Of a DNA stretch of 64,000 bases, positions 10,421-22,539 are shown piece by piece. Location of the stretch: NCBI GenBank assembly GCA_963555705.1, contig OY743172.1, forward strand, positions 25,543,446 through 25,607,445, written 5' to 3'. The notes under the pieces are model-generated. The model saw only the letters and a program-made list of their open reading frames with translations. It had not been told where the DNA came from and did no database searches. Position 1 is the stretch's first letter. Each line of letters opens with the position of its first letter. This stretch comes from Ligustrum vulgare. Its lineage: Eukaryota; Streptophyta; Magnoliopsida; Lamiales; Oleaceae. Both the position numbers and the translations under genes were made by a program.

Positions 10421-10620
10421 AATAAAATATTTTAAACAAAAACCTAAAAAAATTTAACCACACAATCACATCAATCACTATTCAAATTTTTATTTTTTTT
10501 TTTTATCGAAGAGAGGCTTAAAATGTTTGACAAAAATAGGTATTGTAGTTTACTTTAAGCATGTCCAAACATTCTCTAGTTCTATCAAAATGAAAAGTAT
10601 TTGTTTAAGCATCTTAAATA

Positions 10621-10883
10621 AATAAATCATTTTATAAATTACACAATTTTTCAATCACTTTTTAATGATACATATTTTCTCTCTCTAATTTTCAATCACT
10701 ATATTTTACCTTAAAATCATAAATAAATCAATTTAACCTCCATTTTGGTAATACTGTTTGATTTATAAACTAGTTTATTTATGATTTTGAGGTAAAAAAT
10801 AGTTTTTGAAAATTGAAAAGAGAAAAATGTGTGATCAAAAAATAATTTAAAAAATTATGTAATTTATAAATTGATTTATAAAT
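10621..10883. repeat. Head-to-head pair of family-1 MITEs (inverted repeat)
   Basis: A plus-strand copy (10621-10730) and a minus-strand copy (10763-10883) are separated by about 30 bp, giving arms of 110-120 bp that could fold into one hairpin. Each arm carries the family core (TTATAAATTACACAATTTTT; CTCTAATTTTC; AAATCATAAATAAA). Confidence 0.65.
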
Positions 10884-11214
10884 CAAGAAAAGTACGCTTA
10901 CCAGCTAAATCAAGCCATGTTAAAAAATTACATGATCAATACAATATCTCAATAGCAAAATCCAACGATGACGATGACTATTGTGTAAAATATGCATATT
11001 TATTTCATTTTGACTCTCTCTCTCTCTCTTTTTCACCTGCTCTGCTCTTTTCTGATCCAATTTTGATGTTTTTCCTACGTTGACTTTGAAAGATTCTAAA
11101 CTTTTAGTCAACCAGATGAATTCCAACTGGTTCAACCATAAAGCTGAAGAAGAATCCTATGCTTCTAGGAACTAGTATTGTGCAGATTTTTACTAATAAT
11201 GTTTGATTTATAAA

Positions 11215-11590
11215 GGGTTAATAGAACAAAACGTCCCAACATTTGACATGTATTGTGCAAAACGTCCCAACGTTTTGATTTTTGACGCTAAACATTCCAA
11301 CCTTTACAATTTTTGGTAGAAGACATCATTTCTGTCAATTTTAACCTCATTTCACCGTTAACTTCAAATTGAACAGTAAATATCAAGGGCATTTTCGTCC
11401 AAAAAAAAGCAGCTCATTCATACTTGGGTAATTGGCACAAAACGTCCCTACGTTTGACACTTATTGTGGAAAAACGTCCATACGTTTATTTTTTTTGCGA
11501 ATAACGTCCCTACGTTTATTTTTTTGGCGAATAACGTCCCTACCTTTAAATTTTCTTGTTCATTAGTCCCCAAATTTTACTTTTCTTTCA
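11215..11590 (+). repeat. Two truncated MULE-MITE termini in tandem
   Basis: Two left-end fragments in the same orientation (about 11215-11345 and 11427-11580) with ACAAAACGTCCCAACGTTT-type repeats. Both match the TIR of the complete element at 20774-21251. No right ends are seen, so these are remnants. AACGTCCC recurs several times. Confidence 0.5.
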
Positions 11591-12469
11591 ATTTAGTCAT
11601 TCCGTATTTTATTTAAAGGTAATTGTCTTCAAACGTGTATAACTTTTGATCTACAACTCCGAATTGCACTCCGTTTTTTGCGTTGAACTCCAAATTCAAC
11701 CATCTTTCTTATTATGTATCATGTGCTCATTTATTAAACATTTCGTTTTGACTTTTGTATAGTAGATACTTATTTTGTTAGAGCATAATTGATTGACGTA
11801 AATTGATTTCTGTAAATTTTATTGAAACGGTGAAATTTTAATTTTAGTGTGTGTTCGACGGCCAGCAGAATTTATAAATTAAATTTATTTGACTTTGTAA
11901 TCTTTTTAAGGTAAAATATTTGGTTAAAAATTGATATATTCAACCCATGTTATAATTTCTAATAACTTTCTGAACAACACACATTCTCTCTCTTCAAATC
12001 ACTTTTTAAAAATTGGAGAAAGAAATTGGTTTTTAAAATTATAACTGAACTCGTTCTTGATTTTCCAATCAAACAAGCGGTTTTTCGTACATATGTTTCA
12101 ACAATTATATGTTAACTTTGAACCAAATGGACAACTACTCTCTAGCCTCTAGTTCTTAAACTTCACTTAACTGCAAAAATTGTCAAAATCATTGTGTTTC
12201 ACAGTCTCTCTACTGTAAACTGCTAATTCCAGTCTACATTACCAAACTATGACATTACTTGGACAAATCAACAACTTCAATCCAGTAATACATCCAGGAG
12301 GGCCATTCAAAACTCAAATTTTATCAGCATATGTTCTATTTATTCCACACTTCATCCATAACAGATTCATGCAGCAGACTGCCAAACAAATTCACAAGAT
12401 CAGAATTCACCAATCAAGTGATGAAATGAACTACATCCCATAAAAATAAAAAATAAAAACTGCCATGGA
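11591..12469. other. Intergenic, 3' flank of SOSEKI
   Basis: AT-rich. It includes a degraded family-1 MITE (about 11850-12070) and the presumed 3' UTR/downstream region of the SOSEKI gene. No other gene seen. Confidence 0.45.
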
Positions 12470-15235
12470 TCAATCTTCAAACGGGTCCTTGGAGTTATCC
12501 TCACTTTCAAAGGATGCTTTGGATTGTATTATAATCCGTGCTCCCGAAGCAAGCCTGTTAAGAAGAAAATGAAAAAGATCTCAAACGTCATGAATAACAA
12601 TGGCATAATGCTATGTAGTTCAGTGCCTGTTGTAAGAGCAATGGCCAGAACTTAACTTTCTTCGATTTTGATCACATTTTCCTTCATGTTTCTGAAAGAA
12701 TCTACTTTCTTTGACATACTTTTTTCAGAGAACAGCTCTTCAATTCTCTTGCTTCCGCCACTGGCTGTGCCAGATGTAATGTTTCGCGAACTATCCACTC
12801 GATCAGATGAGATTCGAGGTCCCTCAGAGAGAGGGGATCTCATTGACTCACATTTTGGCTGCTTACTCAATGAAGCCTTGATGGAGATTGGAATGCACTT
12901 TGAATGCGTGGAATTAGGTTCTTCCTTGTCTTCGAGTGAATCAAATTGCCTGTTTGTTCTACATTTCAAAGCAAGTTTTCTATTTCAGAATAACAATCTA
13001 AATCACATTGTCTAAAAGTTTAAGCTGTAAAGAGGGAACAACTTTTTTATTTATGTTACATCATCAACAATATGCTAGATCACTGTTATACAATTGTACA
13101 GACGTTTATAATTGACAGAGTGGTGTATAAGTAGAGAACGAACTGACCTTTCCGCATTATATGACGAAGATCGTTTTAGAGTAGCAACTCCTTCCTTGGG
13201 CACACTTGTCTCGACCAAGCTCCCGCTGAAGTATTCCTTGTCTTCCAACCTCAGACCCGTCAGCCTAGGATTATCAGAAAGACAATCAATCTCTCCCAGC
13301 ATCACTGATGTTGAGAACAATGGGGATGGAAATTTGGAATGTGAAAAGCTAGGCTTGTAGGTAGGGATAAGGCCAAATTTGTGATCTTTTACCGCTATTG
13401 ACCCACAAGAGATCAATTGCATCAGCATATTTGAAGCCTTGAATTTTGTGTTTGATGGCATACGAAATTCCTCTTCTTCAAGTATTCTGAAGCTGTTGAG
13501 CTTACTGGTATCTGCTCTGATGAGAGATTCCAAGGTGTCGGTCCTACCACTCGTCGAAGATGCACTAGATGTAGATGTAGGTGGTGAAACTAAATCCCTG
13601 CAGATCTCCGAATTTTCCTTCACCTGAGGAACCTGATTTTGACAAGGCTCATTTCTCTCAGTCTCCAGTGATCCGTCATCAGTGGAAACACCTCTTGTGC
13701 AAGTGTCTCGAGTTCTAACAGCTGTACCAGCATTTTCCTCAGTCTGAGTGGAGGCATCAGTTAGACCATTGCTCTGGTAAACCTTGTACTCTGTCAAGCT
13801 TAAAGGTGCATTTGAAGAGGAAGTTTTCCCGACACTGCACTCTGGAGAGACAGCCAACGAAAGTGGACGCTGAACTGGAGACAGCTCATCATCCTCAGAA
13901 CTCTTTCTAGTTCTACCGTTCAAGCTGGAGGAAGATGAAGATTCATCTTGGCTTCTTGAAGATGGTGGTTCTGGTAATGCTTTTAAATTCTGTAATGTTC
14001 CAGCTGGACTAAATCGACCTAAAAATACAAAATGTTCAGTTTCAAAACTGGGATTTTGCGAGGTACATATCATTATTGAATCCATACTCTCTTTTCTTTG
14101 TCATATCCTAAGAGTATCCTATGGACATTGTTTACTCTTTCAGTAAAGAATGGTACAGAGTCAAAATTTAAATTAATCCGCTGTATCTTTTCCATATTCT
14201 TTTCTTCTCTCAAATTTATAGATATTGCTAACCTACCTCTGATGCCCAAATGGACAAATATGAGTACAAAGTAAACATAAGCACCTTTTAAAGATTTCTT
14301 AATACAAATTATATCTTGAAATTCCACCTACTTAGAAACAATTTTCAACTTTAGTATCAATTCACCAGTTTCATATTTCCGAGGATTCGTTACTAGAATT
14401 ACAAATGGCAAGGTTGTTTTATCGAGCATGTCAAACTAGATTCTATAGGGATGCTCAAAAAAAAAAAAAAAAAAAAAAATCTAGTTTCTATAAGGACTCA
14501 ATCACTCAGTATATGGTCCAATTTCGCCTACATTTCTATGCGCTGTGAAAGAACAAGTTGGCATTGAGTTCAATTAAAACTAGCTGTTCTCACAAGAAAT
14601 CATCAGTAAATCATGCAGATAAGCAGAGTGGAAGCATAAGAATACTGAATTACCAGAATCATGTTCGTCAAAGAGCTCAGAACCTTTCAGAACATACTCG
14701 TTTCCATGAGCTGGAAGGATCAAATCATCTTCACAAAGGTCGTGCCATACATACCCATTCTTATAACTCCTGCATCCATAAACCACCATAAAGAATTCAG
14801 CACAAGCAATTACAATTCTAACTGACAGAATCAAATACAAAATTAATTTTAACCATTTCCACCTCTTGCAAGACCAGGAATACATTGAAGCCATGCCTTT
14901 GCCTCTCAAAACATTAAGCCTTTCCATCACGTCTAAAGAACAGATAAGAAGTTTCATAACAAAAAAATCAGTTGTATCAACACAATTACATTCATACATG
15001 ATACATACATAGGAGTAAGTTTTATAGTACCTCTCAAGTAGAGGCCATCAGGGGAAGAGAGGGGGACTTCCATAAAATGTGGATGCTCGAGTTGTCGATT
15101 CCTGCATAAATAGTAAACTACAGGCACTTTGCAATCATGCTGCTGTTGTTTATATTGATACTTGGGCGATTTCTCCGTCCATACTTTTGCTCTTTCTGGG
15201 CTAACTTGACTGTATTTCTTCATTCTTCCCTCCAT
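12470..15235 (-). CDS. SOK: SOSEKI (DUF966, DIX-like polarity protein), six exons
   Basis: Exons on the minus strand: 15235-15031, 14932-14863, 14769-14654, 14018-13148, 12958-12652, then a terminal exon 12554-12470. The first five splice in phase at GT-AG sites. Residues about 37-125 form the DIX-like oligomerisation domain ([70 protein letters not shown]). A Ser-rich middle is followed by the conserved [15 protein letters not shown] and [11 protein letters not shown], then the tail motif VIKIEE. SOSEKI proteins polymerise and mark polar cell edges/corners. The start is the only upstream ATG before the domain. Oddity: joining exon 5 to the conserved tail [11 protein letters not shown] fails by one base (see findings); without splicing the frame stops at 12652 (522 codons). 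Confidence 0.93.
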
Positions 15236-15820
15236 TCTCGCCTCGAAAATAGTTGAATCTGAATCCTCTCAATTATCAGTGGTTTCACGAAAACCCATTA
15301 ATTCATTATTTGAAAACAGTAACTCCTGGTTTCACAGAAATCAGGTTTCATAATCTGCAAAAATTACAAGAGATTTTTATACTGTCCATGTAAATATTTG
15401 AGATGCTATAGATCTGGACATGATGTCAAAAAAGTTTTTTTTTTTTTTACCGAATGCTAGTAAAATACAGAACAGATTCACAGAACATGAAAAAAAAAAA
15501 AAAAAGATGAAATGCACCCAGATGCAGATTTTTTAACCTGTTTAGAGTGTTGAAAAAGAAATTATAAATAGGCGAAACTGGAGTGAGTTAAAGACGCCCG
15601 AATTTAATGCATCGTTGTGTGTCTGTATGTGTGAGGTGACAGATCAAAGAAGTGACAGAGTAGAGTATATAGAGAGAGTAGGGATGAAAGGGATGGGGAA
15701 GAAAGGTGTTGAAGAGAATTAGAAAAAAAAAAAAAGGAAGTTGCTTTTGCCTAATTTTATGGGCACATCTCAAGTTTGTTTGTTCTCGAGTGTAAACATA
15801 TTTTACGCGAAAATAATCTT
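15236..15820. other. 5' flank of SOSEKI
   Basis: Presumed 5' UTR and promoter of the minus-strand SOSEKI gene. It carries several poly-A/T runs (15437-15450, 15489-15505, 15721-15735). No other gene or clear TATA assignment. Confidence 0.4.
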
Positions 15821-15824
15821 CTTT

Positions 15825-16490
15825 TTTTTTTTTTTAAGGGTCCATTTGATTTACTATATTTTTTTATGGAAAACACGTTTTCCATTATTTTTAAGGTTCT
15901 GTTCGGAATTTTTTTTTTTGCAAAATAAATGAAATGTTTGTTGTAATTTAAATTATTTGTTGATTTATTTGTGTTTTCGAGGTAAGATGTGAGATTAAAA
16001 ATTGGAGAGAGAAAATGTGAATGATTAAAAAGTGGTATGAAAAATTGTGTAAATTAAATCAAAATAATCATTACAAATTAAACGGTTCCCGAACGGTGCC
16101 TAACTTTTGTATCTTTTGATTACCTTAATATTTTTTTTATGGAACTCGTTTTCCATCTTATTTTTTAACTTTTGTATCATTTGATTACCTTAATTTTTTT
16201 TTTATGGAATTCGTTTTCCAACTTTTTTTTATTTTCGAAATTTTCCTTATTTTGTGGAATTCATTTTCCCGTTACTTTGGTGGGAATTGGTTTTCCACGT
16301 GGAAAATAATTTTAGCCTTCGTTCGGTTGGCTCTTTAAATTGTAGTTTAAACTAAAATTTAAACCAATAATTTTTCAAATTATTTTTTAATCATACACAT
16401 TTTCTCTCTTCAATTTTTAACCACATATATTCCTCGAAAACACCAAAAATTCTTCCCTGACCTCACTAATTAGCTGACGAATGGAGCCAG
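15825..16490. repeat. Nested MITE cluster
   Basis: An outer repeat (TGGAATTC, CACTTTGGTGGGAA-like text; related to 23543-24237) is interrupted by a minus-strand family-1 MITE (15893-16100, ending AACGGTTCCCGAACGG) and abuts a plus-strand family-1 copy (16315-16490). AT-rich, non-coding. Confidence 0.45.
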
Positions 16491-17000
16491 TCTCGTTTGA
16501 TTATTTTTGTTATTGTTAATTACTTTTTTTTTTCTAGAAATTAACATTATAATCAAGTACAAACATATGAAAAATAAAAAATAATAATAATTTTGATTAA
16601 AATAGCAAAATTTTGATTTATTTTTCATGAAAAATAATGTCAATCAAACAATAAAACTTGAAAAATTCTCTATTCTTTTCACTTAGAAAATTAAAACAAT
16701 CAAACACATTAAGAGCTTATTGGTAATGTGAATTTTTTTTTATTTTTGTGGTCCTTTTTTTATGGATGTGTAGCCTTAAAAAGTGTGAAAAATCAAAAAT
16801 TGTAGGCTTACTAAGAATTGATGGTTGAGTTTGAAAAATTGAGGTGAAATTTTTTCGTTACCAAACGGACTCTAACTTTCAATTCCCAGAAAAATAAGTT
16901 CTCAAGAATTTAATTTCCTGAAATTCATTTTCTTTCCATTCAAATTTCACTCTCACAATCAAACAGACCATAAGATTTTCTCTTTTTCCTACCATACATA

Positions 17001-17272
17001 ATCTCAGCAATCTATTAAAAATCAAGTTCTTAATATTTGACTTTTCAATAAAATCTCAATCATCTATTCCCCTAAAAATCACTATTTATTTTTAAAAACT
17101 CATTTTAAACAATACCAAACATGCTCTGTATAAGTGTGTGTTTGATTTTAGTTAAAATGAGTTTTTTTTAAAATGAATAGTTATTTTTAGGAGAATTGAT
17201 GGTTGAGATTTGGTTGAAAAATCAAATATTGTGAATTTGACTTTTAATGGATAGTTGAGATTCAGTACTATA
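17001..17272. repeat. Foldback repeat, arms about 120-130 bp
   Basis: 17001-17122 and 17139-17272 are inverted copies. Both arms (one reverse-complemented) contain CCTAAAAATMACTATT, then ACTCATTTTAA and a CAAACA end. Spacer about 16 bp. A similar half-arm occurs at 9680-9775. Confidence 0.6.
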
Positions 17273-17401
17273 GAAAAATGAGATAAGTTTGATGAAAATC
17301 AAATAAGCTCTAAGTCTTACCTTGCACGAGCACCGAAGCAAACTCGTGCATGGTGTATGTGTCTCCATGTGAACTTTAGGGCCTGTTTAAAATTTGATAA
17401 A

Positions 17402-18434
17402 TATATTGTTACCACGATTTTTATATGTTACACCACATTATAATAACATCACAAATAAAATACATTTTGATAAATACACCATAATTAATTTATTAATACG
17501 ACATAATTCAATTGCAATAAAAATGGAATAAATTACACCACATATACCTTTCATGTTATATATTACCCTTTTTATTTCACCCCTCTCCCCCATCAATTCT
17601 TTCTTCATCCTTTATTAGTTGACAATGCATTCCATAAATAAGCTTTTTGAAACTCATTTGCTCCCTAACAATTCCACTCCTCTTTAATTATCATCATTTT
17701 CTACCAACATTGACTTTCTAATAACATTATCCCAATTAAAAAATAATAAGTTCACCACAATAATTTCACAAATTCAATCTACAATGAGATAGTTGAAATT
17801 ATTCATCTTTTTTTCATTATATTAAAAAAAAAAAATCCTATACTTTAAGTGAATAATCGGGTATAGAGATTTTTTTATATTTAAAAAGATTTTGTTGGTT
17901 TATAAAAAAAAAATATATTTTTTGTTGGAGAATTTTTCATTTATTATTTTAGTGATTAAATTATGAATTGGTATAAACTTCCTTCACCAATATTACATTG
18001 ACATTTTTTTATGATTGAAATTCTTGTAAGAAAGAGAAACAGTTCCCGTGAATTTTACGTATAAAATGTTATTTTCTTGACGAAGTTAAAAAAATGACTG
18101 AAATATGGAGAAGCCAAATGAAATGCTCATGGAGAAACCAAATTTATTGGAAAAGTTGAGTACAGTTAATTTTTTAGTTTGCACATGATTCATTTTTATT
18201 GATAGAATTTTTGTATGATAGAAATGATTTTGAAAAAATAAAGACAGAAAAATAAAAGAGATGAGATGGAGAAGATAATTAGTATTAGAGATTGTGGTGT
18301 ACTTAGCATTGATAAGAGAAATTAGATTAGAAAAACTAAAAGGATATTTATGTCATTATATTTGTACATATTTAATAAATAAACGAAGAAATTATAATTG
18401 TGGTGTGAAAAATAATTCTTATGGTGATAATATA
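17402..18434. mobile_element. TIR element of about 1 kb
   Basis: The left end ATTGTTACCACG...TTACACCACATTATAAT (17403-17443) is mirrored by the right end 18391-18433 read backwards (ATTATCACCATAAG...TTCACACCACAATTATAAT). The interior is AT-rich with no convincing frame. Flanks AAAATTTGA and AAAATTTTG are similar but not a clean duplication, so the superfamily is undecided. Confidence 0.5.
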
Positions 18435-18620
18435 GCCACCATTGAAAATTTTGGAACATTTTTTAAAGTTTGGATTTTGACCTTTTACGACGGGTTCAAT
18501 ATCTGAAAATTTTTAATATCGATTTTCAGAATAGTTCACTCAATGCTTATTGATTTTTTTAGAAAATATATATGTGCGCGCGCTAGCCAGTTCCACTTAG
18601 TCAAATTTTTAAAGAAAATG

Positions 18621-19538
18621 TGATGTGATCCGGACAAGGCATCGAAGGGCGAAGTCGAGCCATCGGCAATATGATAGTGATCTACGTGCAAAACGGAGCA
18701 AGTTCCATGTTGGGGTCGAGCCGAGAAAAGGGACGGATCGAGCCGAATCAAGAAAAAGAAGTAATTTTGGCAGAAAATACCTTACGGCCGTAAAAGAGGA
18801 TCTTCACGGCCGTAATACATATATTCACGGCCGTAACACTTACTATCACGGCCGTAACAAATTATCGAAGGAAAAGACAGAAATTAAGCAGAATGAGACT
18901 TACGACCGTAAGCCTGGAAGTTACGGCCGTAAAAGGGGCATTTCACAGCCGTAAGAGTTTCGTCACGGCCGTAACTAACAAATCAGATTTTATCAGAAAA
19001 GCCATTACGCCGTAAATGAGGAGTGCCAGATTTCCGGGGATTTTCAATTATTTAATTTCCTTTTTAGTTTTTGGTTATTTCCTATTTTAGAATTTTAGTC
19101 TAATTAGAATTCTATTTTGAGTAAATTAGATGCTAGGTTATTTTGGTTATTTATACGCTTTTTCAATTCATTGTAAAGACAGAAGTTTTGAGATTAATAA
19201 TATTTGAGATAGGATTTTCCAAAATTGAAAGGTTGAGTTTTTCCCTTTTGTTTCGAACTTATCAAAGATTCGATCTTTGTGGCGTTCATCCAACGAACTC
19301 ATCAAGGAATTGAAGACCCTTGTGGCGTTCACCAGTCCTGGTTCTTCAGTTCGCATCGTCATTAATTGCGTCGTGATTGTTGGGTCAAGGTTTTACCGTC
19401 AAATCTATCTTCTAATTTTTCGTTATTTTCTTCGTGTTCTTATTATTTTCGAGTCAAATCTGATTTAGATATTTTCTAGGTTTTTAATTGTCGTTATTCC
19501 GCGTTGTTCGACGAGATTTCCCGACTGGGATCTCATCA
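18621..19538 (+). mobile_element. Solo LTR with phased palindrome array
   Basis: Ends TGATGTGATCCGG...GGGATCTCATCA with a perfect 5-bp target duplication AAATG (18616-18620, 19539-19543), hence a solo LTR of 918 bp on the plus strand. Nine CGGCCG-type motifs start at 18782, 18804, 18825, 18846, 18900, 18921, 18943, 18963 and 19005 (one decayed), spaced mostly 20-22 bp. A TATA-like ATTTATACGC lies about 120 bp downstream of the array (about 19138), followed by a U5-like region with repeated TTGTGGCGTTC. Confidence 0.9.
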
Positions 19539-19543
19539 AAATG

Positions 19544-20227
19544 CTACTTTGCCACACAATGATGCCACCTTGGATGATCGTATTGTTGTGAGCTTTTGAT
19601 TTTGATAATGATGTGATGGGTTAAAAAATTGGTGATTAACATGTGTATAGGTGTAAAACTTTATTTTAAATTTTTGGTTCATGAAGCATGATTAAATTTT
19701 TAAATATCAATTTTTTTTTTTTACTCATAAAGTGATATTTTCGTATAAATACTTTTGCACATATGTTAATTTGTAACTTAAAAAGTAAATATTTAATATG
19801 TGAATTTTATAGTTGTAAGTTAATATTTTATAAGTGGATTTTTTTACTATTCGATAAGCAATTTTTTATACAGAAGTTAAATTTTATCTTATAGGTATTT
19901 TTTTTCTTAGAAGTGAACTTTTTAGTTATAATAATAAAGTGAAAATGTAGAAAATTGGTGGAAAGAAAATATTTTATAGGGAATTGAATTGTCAGAAAAT
20001 TATTTTTATGAAAAATATCAATTGGACGTATTTGATTGAATTTATTTTCTAGATGGAAAAGTGAAGAATTTTTCAAATTTTGTTGCTTGATTAATATTAT
20101 TTTGCACGAAAAATTTGGTGAAGTTAAGTTTTTTTGGTAAAAAAAATCTTTCTTTAAAAATATTTGTTTGTACTAATCATATCCCAACTGACCAAAAAAA
20201 AAAAAAAAAAAGGGAACTAGCCTGGAA
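19544..20227. other. Intergenic, AT-rich
   Basis: No gene seen; a stretch at 19900-20060 resembles the MITE-like repeats around 21590-21720. Confidence 0.4.
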
Positions 20228-20655
20228 AAGTATTTTGAAAATCGAAAATCGGTTCGAACCCGAAAAGCAAACGGGTCAAGGGTCAAAAAGTCCGACTGGA
20301 TCGAATCGGGGTTGAACCGGTTTCAATTAAAAAAATAAAAAAATTATTTCAAAATTTACAAAACTTTTTGAAAAACAAGACATTTTACAAATAAAAATCA
20401 ACATTTACTCATTTAGAAAATAAAATCATATGCAAAAGTAGCTTAAAATAACAAAAAAGTAGCTTAAAACAACTTTAAAAAAATTGTTAAACCTGGTTTA
20501 AAATCCGGACCGACTCCCGGTTGAACCGAGAAAAAACCTGATTTTCAGTTCGGATTTTAATAGTCCGGTTTTAAGGCTCAACCGGATCGATTTTCCGCCC
20601 GGTTCCTAAATTTCTCGATTGAATCGGACGGTCCGGTCCGATTTTCTAAACACTG
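20228..20655. mobile_element. hAT-like MITE
   Basis: The right end reads CAGTGTTTAGAAAATCGGACC on the minus strand; the left end AGTATTTTGAAAATCG is the imperfect counterpart. Repeated CCGGTT/AACCGG text is typical of a common plant hAT MITE class. A target duplication is not clear. Confidence 0.5.
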
Positions 20656-20773
20656 AGAAAAAAAATGGAGTTCCACCAAAGGGCGAGGAAAATGCCTTCA
20701 AAAGCTTGAAAATGTCATCACGTGACCACCAGCCAAGAAAATATTGTCCATCAAACATGCAAAACATGGAAAA

Positions 20774-21251
20774 GGGTAATTGGCACAAAACGTCCCTACG
20801 TTTAATATGTATTGTGCAAATCATCTTAACGTTCTTATTTTTGGAACAAAATGTCCTAGCGTTTCCATTTTATTGCAGAAGACGTCCTTTCTTATCGTCG
20901 AAAGGATGGTGGAGGCTTTTATTAGGATTTTGTCAATGAACTTCCGGTAATATTGTCTTCCTTCATTGCCTGAGTTTCTTATCGCCGATAATTGGGTTGG
21001 GGTGGTGAAAGGGTGGGGTGGACGAAGAAGACGAGGAAGAGCTAGTTTGGAGTGTGCTTGGACGAAAATGCCCTTCTAATTTTTAAATGTTTACTGTACA
21101 AAGTCAAATTGATGATGGAGAGGTGTTTAACTTAACAGAAAGGACGTCCTCCGCAATAAAATGGAAACGAACGTTTTGTACCAAAAATCAGAACGATATG
21201 ATGATTTGTACGATACATATCAAGCATATAGACGTTTTGTGTCAAGTACCC
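20774..21251. mobile_element. MULE-type MITE, 478 bp
   Basis: Long inverted termini of about 125 bp (GGGTAATTGGCACAAAACGT against GGGTACTTGACACAAAACGT) and a 9-bp target duplication with one mismatch, CATGGAAAA (20765-20773) and CATGGAGAA (21252-21260). No coding capacity. TIR length and duplication size fit Mutator-like elements. Confidence 0.8.
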
Positions 21252-22500
21252 CATGGAGAATGTTCAAACATTTCCAACTTCCACGCCAAATTTAAGGCTA
21301 TCCAACATAGCCTTAATATAAACCAAACAAGGGCACACTGAAAGTGCGTAAAAAGTGAAATTCAAATGAATGGCAACTGTTCTTTATCCTCTTTTTGATA
21401 TTCGTATTTTTTTAATTTATAAACCAGTTTATAAATTACACAATTTTCAAATCTCTTTTTAATCTCTCAAATTTTCTCCCTTCAATTTTTAACTACTACT
21501 TTTACCTCGAATCATAAATAAACTTCTTTATAAACCAAACAATATTACCAAACAGAGGCTTATTAACAAATTTTTTAGTTAGGGTGTGTTTGATTGAGAA
21601 TGTGAAAAATGAGTGGAAAGAAAATATTTTTCAAGAAATTGATTTACATAAAAATTATTTTCGTGAAAATATCAATTGAAAAAATTTATTTTGATTAGAA
21701 TATGTAGGTTGAGTGTAATTATTATCTTATAAAGGGTACAATTTAAAGAGAATTTGAGAAATAGCCAAAATTCACCAATTAATAGGTTGAGACAAACTAT
21801 TAAATTACACGACATTTATTTTAGGTGATTTTTATATCATTCATAATCATTGTCTTAAGAAATTAATAAACGATGATTATCTCTTATAAAATGTTGCCAC
21901 CCAAAAAAGTGTCAAAATCGATGAGTTTAGGTTGAGTGATGGCAACGTGATAGGTTTCACTCTTTGAGTCATGCCCTGTCCTGCGAGTTTTTTCTTTGCC
22001 AAACCAGTTGTATTGAGAATTTTGGGACTGGTCAACCCCGTGACCTCGTTTATCGTCTCATTTAATTTTTTTATTTTCTCAATATTGTTACTTATTTATT
22101 TTTTTAATTTATTTATTTGGGGCATGTTCAGCTCGAGACGGCCAAACTTGCCCGCGTCTCGCTCGGGTCGCGAGAACCCACCATGCCGACCTGCGGTGTA
22201 GGCTTTTTTTGCCTCATTCAGGTCGGGTTGGATCAAGTTTTTTTTGTCATCTTTAGGTTAACCCATATGGTCACCGAACTTTCATTTATGATCACTGAAC
22301 TTTCAAAGAAGTTTGAATGACTATTAAAAAACATGTTTACGTAGCGACAGTATCGTATCATAAGTTGACATTTCACATAATAATTAGGGAAAATACATAT
22401 TTAAGGGTTTTTAAAGGTTGGATTTAAAATTTAAGAAATTTGTTGTTTTAATTCAAAATTCAGATTTTAATTAAAAAATATGTAATTAAATTATTTTTTA
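21252..22500. other. Intergenic with family-1 MITE
   Basis: Holds a plus-strand family-1 MITE (21410-21565, ending ACCAAACAGAGGC) and a MITE-like stretch at 21590-21720. 22120-22240 is GC-rich (GCCCGCGTCTCGCTCGGGTC), with no recognisable product. No gene supported. Confidence 0.4.
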
Positions 22501-22539
22501 ATTAAAAAGATAATTAAAGTCGCAATAATACAATGTTTG

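Noticed and set aside
13112..13360. Plus-strand frames overlapping SOSEKI exon 4
   Set aside because: Shadows of a well-supported minus-strand exon.
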